A stretch of 42,011 nt of DNA from Oscillospiraceae bacterium (GTDB taxonomy: Bacteria > Bacillota > Clostridia > Oscillospirales > Oscillospiraceae). The stretch is from contig CAJTFN010000027.1 in assembly GCA_910575815.1 (NCBI GenBank), forward strand, positions 1-42,011, read 5' to 3'. Made by a program: the position numbers and the translations under genes. The first letter of the stretch is position 1, and each line of letters starts with the position of its first letter. The notes under the pieces are model-generated. The model worked only from the letters and a program-made list of their open reading frames with translations. It did no database searches and was not told the DNA's origin. Of this stretch, positions 31,185-37,789 are shown piece by piece.

Positions 31185-32348
31185 TTATTTTTTGAGATAG
31201 GATAAATATTCCTCCGGCGTCTGGCACCGCAGGGAGGCGCCAACGTGGTCCGCCTTTCGAGCAGCAATCGCCAGGGCCTCCCCAACTGAATTGGCTTCCA
31301 CGGTGACGAACGCCTCTATGGGGACCGCCCAAGTGCAAGGGTCCTGCCCAGGTTTACACACATAGGCTTTTTTCGCGCTGTGCCAGCTGATATTCTTCAA
31401 CAGTACCCGGTCGGCAATCAAAACATGGCCAACCTTGATGGCCTGAATCTGGTAGGTGTGGTCATCCAGGGACTCCCGAAACTCCAAATTGTCCACCGGA
31501 ACATGGTCAGGAATATCGGCGAGGCTCGCGGGCACCTTCACCGGCAAACCGCCCGCATACAGGGTTCCAGCTATAGCGACCGCCCCGTCTGCCAGGATGT
31601 TGGGGTTGGCGAGTTCGAAAACGGGCCGGAAACCAACATTCGGGCTGCGGCTTGCGGCGTAAGCGTAATCCTTCCCGCGAGGCGAGATGCCCCCGCGAAT
31701 CTCCCACATCGCCATCATATCATGGCTATTTGGCGACGTTTCGCACCAGGAAAACATATCCTCAAAATGGATGTTTGTGCGGGTTTTTTCTGCGATATCC
31801 ACCAGGCGGTCCCATTCGTCAGTCGTAGGCAGACGGACACTTTTGATTTCGGGTGTGAGCATACAAATGCCCTGCGAATCATCCCAGGAAATCCGGTTGA
31901 GCACAACACGGTCCGCGATGTACACCTTGCCTACCTTGATGGCCCGCAGTTGATAGTTGGGGTCGTCCAGAGCTTCCCGGAGTTCCACGCTTGCACCGGG
32001 GATATAGGCACAAAGATTCTCTTTGTCTCCGGGAATCTTGATGGGGCATCCGTTCATATACAAGGTTCCAATCGTAATGACCTCTCCAGGAGCATCGTTG
32101 GAATTCGGGACCTCGAAAACAGGCCGGAAGCCAATGATGGTATCGCAGCTATCGGAGGGATGGCAACTCCAGGTGAAGCCGGAATACAGCCCGAAAACGA
32201 TGCGGTCAATGGCTCGGGTGGTGGATGCATCCTGACCCCAGCTGTACACCCCCTCGCAGTGGATAATACGGTCATCTCCACCGGTGATGCTTACCAGTAA
32301 GTTCCACTCTTCCTTGGTGGGAAGACGCATTTTCAGAATTTGATACAT
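31185..32348 (-). CDS. Duplicated C-type-lectin/FGE-like protein, 387 aa
   Basis: Two copies of one domain make up the first 300 residues: MRLPTKEEWNLLVSI...YSWGQ...IIGFRPVFEVPN (about 7-95) and VRLPTTDEWDRLVDIAEK...MFSWCE...NVGFRPVFELAN (about 150-260). RLPT-x-x-EW at the start and GFRPVFE at the end are hallmarks of the formylglycine-generating-enzyme/C-type-lectin fold, also used by variable proteins of diversity-generating retroelements. Each copy is followed by a similar beta segment (GTLYMNGCPIKIPG / GTLYAGGLPVKVPA; YQLRAIKVGKVYIADRVVL / YQIQAIKVGHVLIADRVLL). No reverse transcriptase is seen. ATG 32348 after GAGGAG is the start; the longer frame overlaps the promoter box. Confidence 0.7.
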   Translation of the reverse strand: MYQILKMRLPTKEEWNLLVSITGGDDRIIHCEGVYSWGQDASTTRAIDRIVFGLYSGFTWSCHPSDSCDTIIGFRPVFEVPNSNDAPGEVITIGTLYMNGCPIKIPGDKENLCAYIPGASVELREALDDPNYQLRAIKVGKVYIADRVVLNRISWDDSQGICMLTPEIKSVRLPTTDEWDRLVDIAEKTRTNIHFEDMFSWCETSPNSHDMMAMWEIRGGISPRGKDYAYAASRSPNVGFRPVFELANPNILADGAVAIAGTLYAGGLPVKVPASLADIPDHVPVDNLEFRESLDDHTYQIQAIKVGHVLIADRVLLKNISWHSAKKAYVCKPGQDPCTWAVPIEAFVTVEANSVGEALAIAARKADHVGASLRCQTPEEYLSYLKK

Positions 32349-32393
32349 ATATGAGAAGCTCCTCTCGAAAAGTTTCCTAAAGGGATTTGCCAG

Positions 32394-32403
32394 CATAATA
32401 TGC
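32394..32403 (-). promoter_or_regulatory. GCATATTATG promoter box
   Basis: 46 nt upstream of the lectin/FGE-like gene start, directly after the terminator of the upstream gene. Confidence 0.5.
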
Positions 32404-32419
32404 GGAAGCCCGGAAAAAG

Positions 32420-32449
32420 ATTCTGGGCCACCCGAAGGCAGCCCAGAAT
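32420..32449 (-). terminator. Terminator of the 146-aa gene
   Basis: ATTCTGGGC / GCCCAGAAT hairpin followed on the minus strand by CTTTTTCC, immediately after the stop codon. Confidence 0.8.
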
Positions 32450-32450
32450 G

Positions 32451-32891
32451 CTAATACCAGACCATAGTGCTCTTTGTTAGCACGCAATCCTTCAAAATAG
32501 CCTTGAAGTCCCGGAAGCGGGCACAGTCAGCGCGTGCGGCGTAGCCGTATAGGATGTTATCATCGTAGTCGCCGATGATTTTCAACAAAATTTTGCAGGT
32601 CCCATAGGTTGCCCGGCCCTCGCTGTCGGAGTCGTACAGGAAATTTACCACTTTGAGGCTCATCCTCTTACGTGTGACCAGCTGGCCCACCGCCTCGTCG
32701 TAGGCCTCCCAGAACTTTTCCTTCTCATCCGGCGTGTCGAATTGGCGATACAAGGAGTCCAGCATCAGTTGGTAATGGGTGAGCATTTCCTCCCCGCACA
32801 GTTCAGCGACCTTTCGACGCAGGCGGAGAAATCCGCCGCAGCCTAGGTCAATGCTGCGTTTTGTTTTCTTGCATTCCAGCGTCAGGCCCAT
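32451..32891 (-). CDS. Conserved hypothetical protein, 146 aa
   Basis: Opens MGLTLECKKTKRSIDLGCGGFLRLRRKVAEL, a start I associate with short conserved proteins of Clostridia phages and mobile elements, function unknown. Helical middle and a C-terminal FYDSDSEGRATYG-like turn (NFLYDSDSEGRATYGTC) and FRDFKAILKDCV. ATG 32891 follows GGAGAGGGGG. The 160 nt upstream hold no clear promoter box. Confidence 0.7.
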   Translation of the reverse strand: MGLTLECKKTKRSIDLGCGGFLRLRRKVAELCGEEMLTHYQLMLDSLYRQFDTPDEKEKFWEAYDEAVGQLVTRKRMSLKVVNFLYDSDSEGRATYGTCKILLKIIGDYDDNILYGYAARADCARFRDFKAILKDCVLTKSTMVWY

Positions 32892-33053
32892 TATCCTTCA
32901 CCCCCTCTCCCTCTGTTGCATAGGCCCCTGACTGTGGATATGGGGCGTGGGCCGAATCGTACAGCCGTGACGGGCGCGGCCTGAATTTTCGCATGGGGAT
33001 GCGGGAATATTGTCTCTCCCCTGCTCCCCTGCCGTATGTGCGCTGCAGACCCT

Positions 33054-33563
33054 TCAAAACAACCCCTCCTTTGATGAAATTCCCAGGCAGAAGCCATCCT
33101 CCGCCTTTTCGCCTTGGGTGTCCCAAACCTTCTCCTCTCCAAACCAGAGGGAAATGTCCCCGGCCCACGGATGCTTTTCCAGGCGGGGCGTCTGGCCGAT
33201 GTATTTGCTGAGGATGGGAAGCTTTTGGCTGGTGAATAGTGTCGGCATCCCTTCTACCATGGCGTAGACCTCGCAGCTGGGACCGAATTCGTTGTCAGGA
33301 CCGGAGTTGCGACAGAGCCGCAGCTCACGGTCCAGATACTGGGCCAGGAAAGCACAGGCCGTCGGAACTGCCGACGTTGTATCACACATCACTCCCCTGC
33401 CCTGATAGATTTCCCTTAGTTCCCCCCTGGTGAAGGAGAGCTGCGCGAAGAGCCAATCGTCCACATCTCGCCAATCTTGGCCGCGAAAGTCGTCGGATTT
33501 TTGCAATTCCTTGCGCAGCAGCTCTAAGGTCTCAAAAAACAAATTTTTATCCCGGGTTGTCAT
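33054..33563 (-). CDS. Hypothetical protein, 169 aa
   Basis: ATG 33563 follows AAGGGGG (MTTRDKNLFFETLELL). Soluble, with RGQDWRDVDDWLFAQL, ACAFLAQYLDREL and DISLWFGEEKVWD segments. No family recognised. It is divergent from the 139-aa gene, sharing an inverted-repeat double promoter (33593-33661). Confidence 0.65.
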   Translation of the reverse strand: MTTRDKNLFFETLELLRKELQKSDDFRGQDWRDVDDWLFAQLSFTRGELREIYQGRGVMCDTTSAVPTACAFLAQYLDRELRLCRNSGPDNEFGPSCEVYAMVEGMPTLFTSQKLPILSKYIGQTPRLEKHPWAGDISLWFGEEKVWDTQGEKAEDGFCLGISSKEGLF

Positions 33564-33592
33564 AAAAATCCCCCTTCTCAAAATGGTTTTTT

Positions 33593-33602
33593 CATTGTAT
33601 GC
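33593..33602 (-). promoter_or_regulatory. GCATACAATG promoter box, left arm of divergent pair
   Basis: Minus strand GATAACTTGCATACAATG. The plus-strand box at 33652 reads GATAACTTGCATAGGATG, so the two boxes with their upstream 8 nt form an 18-bp inverted repeat driving divergent genes. Confidence 0.55.
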
Positions 33603-33651
33603 AAGTTATCGACAGCCGATTCAGAAAAATAGAATGGAATGCGGATAACTT

Positions 33652-33661
33652 GCATAGGATG
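33652..33661 (+). promoter_or_regulatory. GCATAGGATG promoter box, right arm of divergent pair
   Basis: 44 nt upstream of the 139-aa gene; mirror image of the box at 33593-33602. Confidence 0.5.
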
Positions 33662-33704
33662 GATGCAGAATCATTTGGGATGACTTTTTGAGAGGAGAAT
33701 TTTT

Positions 33705-34124
33705 ATGAAATTGTACGCCGTTGTTAAGGTCTGCGAAGTCAATGGACAGACGCAGATAGAGGTTCCCTTCTGTTCCGATGAGACAGCCGCCGTTCAGAGG
33801 GAGCAGAAACGACTGCTTGCGGACAGAGCTCCTGGCACGATTGTCGCAATGGCCGAGGTCGGTAGCTGCGAGCTCAGCAAGACAGGGATGCTGGATATAT
33901 CCGAGACCTATGACTACGAGTGCGTCCGCACCTCTGTCCTGTACAGCATGCGGGACCGCTATCCGGGGCTGGATGAAACCTGCCCCGAAGTTCAGGAACT
34001 TATTGGAAACCTCGCTGACCACGCTTTTGCTGATGTCAGCAAGGGCGCGGACGAGGACTGGAGTGTCGATGAGGCGTTCCGGTATTTCAAAAGGGATGTC
34101 ATCAATATTTGCGAGAGGGATTGA
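33705..34124 (+). CDS. Hypothetical protein, 139 aa
   Basis: ATG 33705 follows GAGGAG. Small alpha/beta protein: MKLYAVVKVCEVNGQTQIEV, ETAAVQREQKRLLADRAPGT, and an acidic C-terminal helical part (DEDWSVDEAFRYFKRDV). No family recognised. It has its own promoter box and terminator. Confidence 0.65.
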   Translation: MKLYAVVKVCEVNGQTQIEVPFCSDETAAVQREQKRLLADRAPGTIVAMAEVGSCELSKTGMLDISETYDYECVRTSVLYSMRDRYPGLDETCPEVQELIGNLADHAFADVSKGADEDWSVDEAFRYFKRDVINICERD

Positions 34125-34140
34125 TTTCTCTCCTCAGCAA

Positions 34141-34167
34141 AAGGACCCGCCGGTTGGCGGGTCCTTC
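34141..34167 (+). terminator. Terminator of the 139-aa gene
   Basis: AAGGACCCGCC / GGCGGGTCCTT hairpin followed by CGCTTTT. Confidence 0.8.
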
Positions 34168-34196
34168 GCTTTTGACTGATAGCCCTCCTCCAATTT

Positions 34197-34206
34197 GCAT
34201 ATGAAC
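34197..34206 (+). promoter_or_regulatory. GCATATGAAC promoter-like box
   Basis: Shares TTTGCATAT with the class but diverges at the end; 24 nt upstream of the 115-aa gene. Confidence 0.35.
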
Positions 34207-34229
34207 CCACCAGAGAGGAGGTTTGTCAT

Positions 34230-34577
34230 ATGTTCAGAATTGTGCAGACTGGCAAAACACGGGGCGATGGAACCGCGCCATTCGATGTCATTCTCTACCA
34301 GGAAACCACCGTCCGAGAGTTTATTCAGGAGGTTCTGTCCAACCCCAATGATTGGGGGTATATCCGCATCGAGAAGGGACTGCACTTCGCAAGCACTCCC
34401 TGCTGCCCATATGGGCACGGGAAACTGCTTCCGGATGCGTATATCCCCTTTGATGAGGCGGATATGGATAGGTTAGTGGTATCCGCAAGAGCCGATGGAG
34501 GCATGGGGCGGATGAACTATTGGCTTAACCTGCAAGAAAAGGAGCCCAAACGGGCTCCTTTTGCTTTGCGCAGTTAA
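34230..34577 (+). CDS. Hypothetical protein, 115 aa
   Basis: ATG 34230 follows GAGAGGAGG. Begins MFRIVQTGKTRGDGTAPFDVIL, then TVREFIQEVLSNPNDWGYIRIE and CCPYGHGKLL. The pattern of a short beta opening, a helix starting TVREF(I/V)xExL and NDWGxIxI looks like a compact globular family known to me only as hypothetical. The terminator stem overlaps its last codons. Confidence 0.65.
   Translation: MFRIVQTGKTRGDGTAPFDVILYQETTVREFIQEVLSNPNDWGYIRIEKGLHFASTPCCPYGHGKLLPDAYIPFDEADMDRLVVSARADGGMGRMNYWLNLQEKEPKRAPFALRS
34537..34562 (+). terminator. Terminator overlapping the 115-aa gene end
   Basis: AAAAGGAGCCC / GGGCTCCTTTT hairpin, ending in TTTTGCTTT. Confidence 0.75.
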
Positions 34578-34683
34578 CCCTTTGGGTTGGCGCAAATGAA
34601 TGCCTTGATTACCAGGACGATACCAGCCGCCCAAGACTCCACTCCGTCGCCAGCCGGGTTGTCATCGAAGACAAGTGGCCCTG

Positions 34684-35361
34684 TTAGTGCGCGGCCAGCC
34701 AATCCAGGTCCTCCCGCAGGTATTTCTTTTTCGCAGCAGGAAGTTCCTCGAACAATAATCCATAGTCGTTGAGCCCGTTTTCGTTGTAGCTGGCCCGAAT
34801 CACCTGGCACAGGAATGAAATCTTGCCAGCTCGCTCATACAACTCCACACGGAGCTTTAGCACCTGGTCCTGCGTGTATACCACGCGCGAACGAATTCTG
34901 GCGCCAGTCATGCTGATATCAATCAGTTCGCAGGCCTCCGGTTTCTTCTCGGAGTTTACGAGTTCCGGCCGAAAAATTAACGCCGGTTGATTCACCAGGA
35001 AGCGCGGACTCTGCCGTTTGTTTGTCCCCGTCATCAGCTCCAGATTGGACAACTTGATGTTTATTCGGTTGGCGTCGGACACGGTGCCAGACAGGGAGAA
35101 CGGGGCGTTGTTTTCTCCGGCACCCTGCGCAATTAGTTTCTCGCCGATTTCAACTGTTGGCATACTCAGCATGCCCTTTACGCGAATTAAATCCAACTCT
35201 CTGGGTGAAAAGCTCCTCAAGCTCACGCGTCCGAGGAACCCATTGTCCATCCTCAACAGCGACAAGACGGTGCCCTGATACAGTTTTGGATAAACCAGCC
35301 TGGACTCCTCATTTGGCTCCCTGGGCTGGCCTTTCCTGGAAATATTTCCAAACAAAATCAT
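34684..35361 (-). CDS. PilZ-domain c-di-GMP-binding protein, 225 aa
   Basis: Likely cyclic-di-GMP effector. The N-terminal half (about 25-115) is a YcgR-N-like beta domain. The C-terminal PilZ domain (about 113-218) has both ligand motifs: RQSPR (RxxxR) and DISMTGARI ([DN]-x-S-x-x-G). No enzymatic or HTH domain is present. It has no ribosome binding site next to ATG 35361; AAAGGAGGG lies 86 nt upstream, across the structured leader copy B, and a 41-codon ORF (35434-35309) overlaps the start. c-di-GMP control of an element-borne gene suggests linkage of transfer or adhesion to host lifestyle. Confidence 0.85.
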   Translation of the reverse strand: MILFGNISRKGQPREPNEESRLVYPKLYQGTVLSLLRMDNGFLGRVSLRSFSPRELDLIRVKGMLSMPTVEIGEKLIAQGAGENNAPFSLSGTVSDANRINIKLSNLELMTGTNKRQSPRFLVNQPALIFRPELVNSEKKPEACELIDISMTGARIRSRVVYTQDQVLKLRVELYERAGKISFLCQVIRASYNENGLNDYGLLFEELPAAKKKYLREDLDWLAAH

Positions 35362-35461
35362 CTGCTTTTGCTGGCGCGGATACTACTAGCTTCAGCTGCG
35401 GGATGGCCGTTGGCCATCGGTGGTCATCAGCCATCAGATGAGCGCCACCCTCCTTTCGATT
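35362..35461 (-). ncRNA. Structured spacer between Shine-Dalgarno and start codon, copy B
   Basis: Minus strand: AATCGAAAGGAGGG, closing stem TGGCGC / GCGCCA, then GC and AAAAGCAG before ATG. Inside are TCATC / GATGA and GATGGCC-aac-GGCCATC hairpins and AGCTGAAGCT. The same parts as copy A are kept, but one base of length difference puts the inner region in another frame, arguing for RNA rather than protein conservation. The AATCGAAAGGAGGG begins about 9 nt after the promoter box, so it is the very 5' end of the mRNA. Confidence 0.6.
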
Positions 35462-35469
35462 TTCTACTG

Positions 35470-35479
35470 AATCCTATGC
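35470..35479 (-). promoter_or_regulatory. GCATAGGATT promoter box of the PilZ gene
   Basis: Placed so that the mRNA would start at or just before the conserved leader element. Confidence 0.45.
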
Positions 35480-35511
35480 AAAACAAATAATCTCAATTTG
35501 CCAAAAAGAAA

Positions 35512-35566
35512 CCAGTCAACGGCCAGCTCCCCTGCCTGTGGACAGAGAGAACTGGCCATTGACTGG
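35512..35566 (-). terminator. Terminator of the S1-domain gene
   Basis: 15-bp stem CCAGTCAATGGCCAG / CTGGCCGTTGACTGG with one G-T-type change, followed on the minus strand by TTTCTTTTTGG. Confidence 0.75.
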
Positions 35567-35592
35567 TTTTAGACGGCTGGCGCCGCTATACC

Positions 35593-36411
35593 TTAGCAGA
35601 CCCGGGCGATGCGGCCACGGATGCGAGGCGTATCGGTGGGCCGGCGGCCGGGAGTCACAGACTCAATCTTCACCGCAACGCGGGCGCCTTCCTCCACCTC
35701 GATTTCCCGGGGCAGAGAACACAGGGCATCAATGCCGGTCTTCAGGTTGACAAACACACCGACGCCGCGCTCGAAGTTGTTGATGCGAACCACGCGGCCC
35801 AGGACGACCGTATCCGGCTCGAAATCATGCTCGATGGGCTTTGTGCGGTGGACCTTGGACATGACCTCCCAGTAAATGTAGCCCTCCTGGGAGAGTTCCT
35901 TACACTTGACCTCGATGGAGTCGCCCACAGACAGATACTCCCGGACATCGCTGTGGTCCGAAGAGAAGTCGCTGTTGCGCAGGTGGCCGGTCACGCCGTT
36001 CACCTCGATGTAAGCGCCAAAGCGGGAAAATCCGGTCACGGTGCCCTCGTAAATGCGGCCGTTTGCCAGGTCCTGCACCATAACAGCTTTGAGGGCAGTC
36101 TGGGCCTTCTTGCGGGAACCAATCAGCCGGTCGCTGTCGGCTTCGGCGGCAGTGACCACAAAAGGAATCCTGCGGCCCACCAGGTTCATCAGATGGGGCC
36201 GGGTACTGTCAGCATCCGCCTCGCTGTCGTAAATAACAACGCGCTCGCCGCCGCTGATGCCGTGCTGGCTCATGGCGGGCATCATGGTTACCATATAGCC
36301 CTGCCCGTCTTCCTCCCGGGCCAGGCGGGTAACCTCGCCCCAGCAGATAGTCTCGTTCTGCATCAGGACCTCCAGAGCCTGCAAATCTCTCTCCATAATA
36401 CTGTTACTCAT
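35593..36411 (-). CDS. S1-domain RNA-binding protein, 272 aa
   Basis: Two S1 (OB-fold) RNA-binding domains: about 115-187 (GRIYEGTVTGFSRFGAYIEV, GVTGHLRNSDFS, VGDSIEVKCKEL) and about 200-270 (VVLGRVVRINNFERGVGVFV, GIDALCSLPREI, GARVAVKIESV). The first 110 residues look like a diverged third one (ICWGEVTRLAREEDGQGYMV). Architecture resembles part of ribosomal protein S1/RpsA-like proteins, which bind mRNA leaders. It may act on translation of element mRNAs, which is notable given the structured leaders and the candidate Shine-Dalgarno-targeting RNA. ATG 36411 follows AAAGGAA by 12 nt, slightly long. Confidence 0.85.
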   Translation of the reverse strand: MSNSIMERDLQALEVLMQNETICWGEVTRLAREEDGQGYMVTMMPAMSQHGISGGERVVIYDSEADADSTRPHLMNLVGRRIPFVVTAAEADSDRLIGSRKKAQTALKAVMVQDLANGRIYEGTVTGFSRFGAYIEVNGVTGHLRNSDFSSDHSDVREYLSVGDSIEVKCKELSQEGYIYWEVMSKVHRTKPIEHDFEPDTVVLGRVVRINNFERGVGVFVNLKTGIDALCSLPREIEVEEGARVAVKIESVTPGRRPTDTPRIRGRIARVC

Positions 36412-36439
36412 CGTTCAATCATTTCCTTTCAGTTAAAGT

Positions 36440-36544
36440 TTTTGATACCTCCGCTCTTCAAGGCGGGGATTTATGGACCGGCGGCCCACGCCGCCGGGGG
36501 GTGATTACTGCCACCGCCATTTAAGACGGGGCTTATTGTTATGC
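36440..36544 (-). other. GC-rich leader with IS200/IS605-like end, plus inner promoter box
   Basis: Minus strand contains GGCGGCG / CGCCGCC hairpins, then CCCCGCCTTGAAGAGCGGAGG and ATCAAA, resembling the tnpB right end (CCCCCGTCTTTAGGCGTGGGGG...ATCAAA). It is in the mRNA leader of the S1 gene. GCATAACAAT at 36535-36544 is a second promoter-like box. It may be a TnpB guide-RNA relic or an autoregulatory leader. Confidence 0.35.
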
Positions 36545-36576
36545 AACATCGTGGGTTCATGCCGCCCATCTTTCTT

Positions 36577-36586
36577 TATGATATGC
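36577..36586 (-). promoter_or_regulatory. GCATATCATA promoter box of the S1 gene
   Basis: Same sequence as the recG and hydrolase boxes; gives a leader of about 160 nt. Confidence 0.5.
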
Positions 36587-36614
36587 GGCTTTTCAAATAA
36601 CGATTTGCAATTTT

Positions 36615-36630
36615 TTCACATTCGCGTGAA
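36615..36630. promoter_or_regulatory. Operator-like palindrome
   Basis: TTCAC-N6-GTGAA lies between the divergent S1 and DNA-binding repeat genes; a plausible binding site for the downstream DNA-binding protein. Confidence 0.35.
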
Positions 36631-36694
36631 CCGACGAATAATGCACTCCAATCTGGATATACTTTTCAAAGGAAGAATGTGAAGGAGGGCATCT

Positions 36695-37699
36695 ATGTCT
36701 GTCATCAATCCACAGCCCATTACATGCGAAGGACACGAATTCGGCTCCATCAAAGAATTTGCAAATCACTATGGACTGAACTACGCAAAAGTTCAGCACT
36801 ATCGTAAACTGGGGAAATCGCCGGAAGAAATCGTCCGGGAGTGCCAGTTTTCCGCCGCAAGCAAGCACAGCCTCCTTGGGGAGCTAAAGGATTCCGGGAA
36901 CCGGATACTGTGCGAGTATGACGGCGTGAAGTATAGCTCTCTGTATGAGGCGGCGACCGCCCTTGGGCTTTCCCCTAGCCAGGTATACGATTTCCGCAAG
37001 CGGCATCACCTCTCCCCTTCTGCAGCAATCGAGATGGCTATGGAGCGGCAGAAGAGCGGGAAACGCCCATCTGCGGTGGCGAAAAAGTGTATCGTCGACG
37101 GCGTGGAGTACGAGAGTCGGGAGGCGGCTATCAAAGCCTACCGCATCCCCCGAATAACCGTGTACAGCCGGATGGAACGGGAACACATCTCGTTCGAGGA
37201 GGCGCTGGTGCGTGGTCATAGGGAGTCCATCTACTGCCCGCCGACTGCCAGCCTGTTCCCATCCCTTCGCCTGGTTCCATCAAAGGCGCCCCTCCAGCAG
37301 CCGATTCTGGAGGAAATGGATGCCTCCCTGCGGTACTACAACATCCCGGTACAGCATCTCCGGGATATGCTTACATTCCTGCCCGTGCTCTTTGCGGACA
37401 ACAATACCTATCTGTTCTTTAGCCATGAGGCCCGTGGGCTGGAGATTGTGTCAGTACTCCCCTTTTCCCTGGACCTGGAGACTATAAACACGCTGAACGC
37501 CGCCTACGCCTGCTCCAAGCTGTCTTATAACGCGACAACGGGGCAACTGCTGCTGTCGGGTTTCCAGATGGCAAAGGAGACCGGGCAGGACATCAAGCCC
37601 CTGCTCTTTGCGTACTTCTCTGTTGCCTCTATCCTGGAGCAGTTGATGCGGAGGTTTGGAGAACCCAGTGAGGCGGATGGAGAACCGGCCTCGGTTTGA
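36695..37699 (+). CDS. Protein with three NUMOD/HTH-like repeats, 334 aa
   Basis: Three N-terminal repeats of about 45-60 residues share G-x-x-[FY]-x-S-x-x-[EA]-[AF]-x-x-x-[YL]-x-[IL]...[VI]-x-x-[YR]-[RK]...S-x-x-x-[AI]: FGSIKEFANHYGLNYAKV (about 11), YSSLYEAATALGLSPSQV (about 76), YESREAAIKAYRIPRITV (about 136). This is the helix-turn-helix pattern of NUMOD-type modules that accompany homing endonucleases. The C-terminal half (about 205-320) is a separate alpha/beta domain (LRYYNIPVQHLRDMLTFLPVLF, FFSHEARGLEIVSVL) without a nuclease motif. ATG 36695 after AAGGAGG. Its stop codon lies inside bipartite element copy 9. Confidence 0.65.
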   Translation: MSVINPQPITCEGHEFGSIKEFANHYGLNYAKVQHYRKLGKSPEEIVRECQFSAASKHSLLGELKDSGNRILCEYDGVKYSSLYEAATALGLSPSQVYDFRKRHHLSPSAAIEMAMERQKSGKRPSAVAKKCIVDGVEYESREAAIKAYRIPRITVYSRMEREHISFEEALVRGHRESIYCPPTASLFPSLRLVPSKAPLQQPILEEMDASLRYYNIPVQHLRDMLTFLPVLFADNNTYLFFSHEARGLEIVSVLPFSLDLETINTLNAAYACSKLSYNATTGQLLLSGFQMAKETGQDIKPLLFAYFSVASILEQLMRRFGEPSEADGEPASV

Positions 37700-37749
37700 C
37701 AAGAAAAGAATGCTTGTTTGTTCTGGGTGGGTTTCCGCAGCCCGACACA
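37691..37749 (-). repeat. Bipartite intergenic element, copy 9
   Basis: Minus strand TGTGTCGGGC, 31 nt, CTTTTCTTGTCAAACC. It sits between the 3' ends of two convergent genes and includes the stop codon of one, so here it cannot be an upstream promoter element. Confidence 0.55.
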
Positions 37750-37762
37750 GGTTGGAAAACAG

Positions 37763-37783
37763 AGGACCGCCCGGAGGCGGCCC
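37763..37783 (-). terminator. Terminator of the VirD4 operon
   Basis: GGGCCGCC-tcc-GGGCGGTCC hairpin followed by TCTGTTTTCC on the minus strand. Confidence 0.65.
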
Positions 37784-37789
37784 AGGCTG

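Noticed and set aside
35309..35434. 41-codon ORF in the PilZ leader as a functional protein
   Set aside because: Copy A has a one-base length difference that breaks the frame, so conservation follows RNA structure. It is kept only as an alternative leader-peptide explanation.
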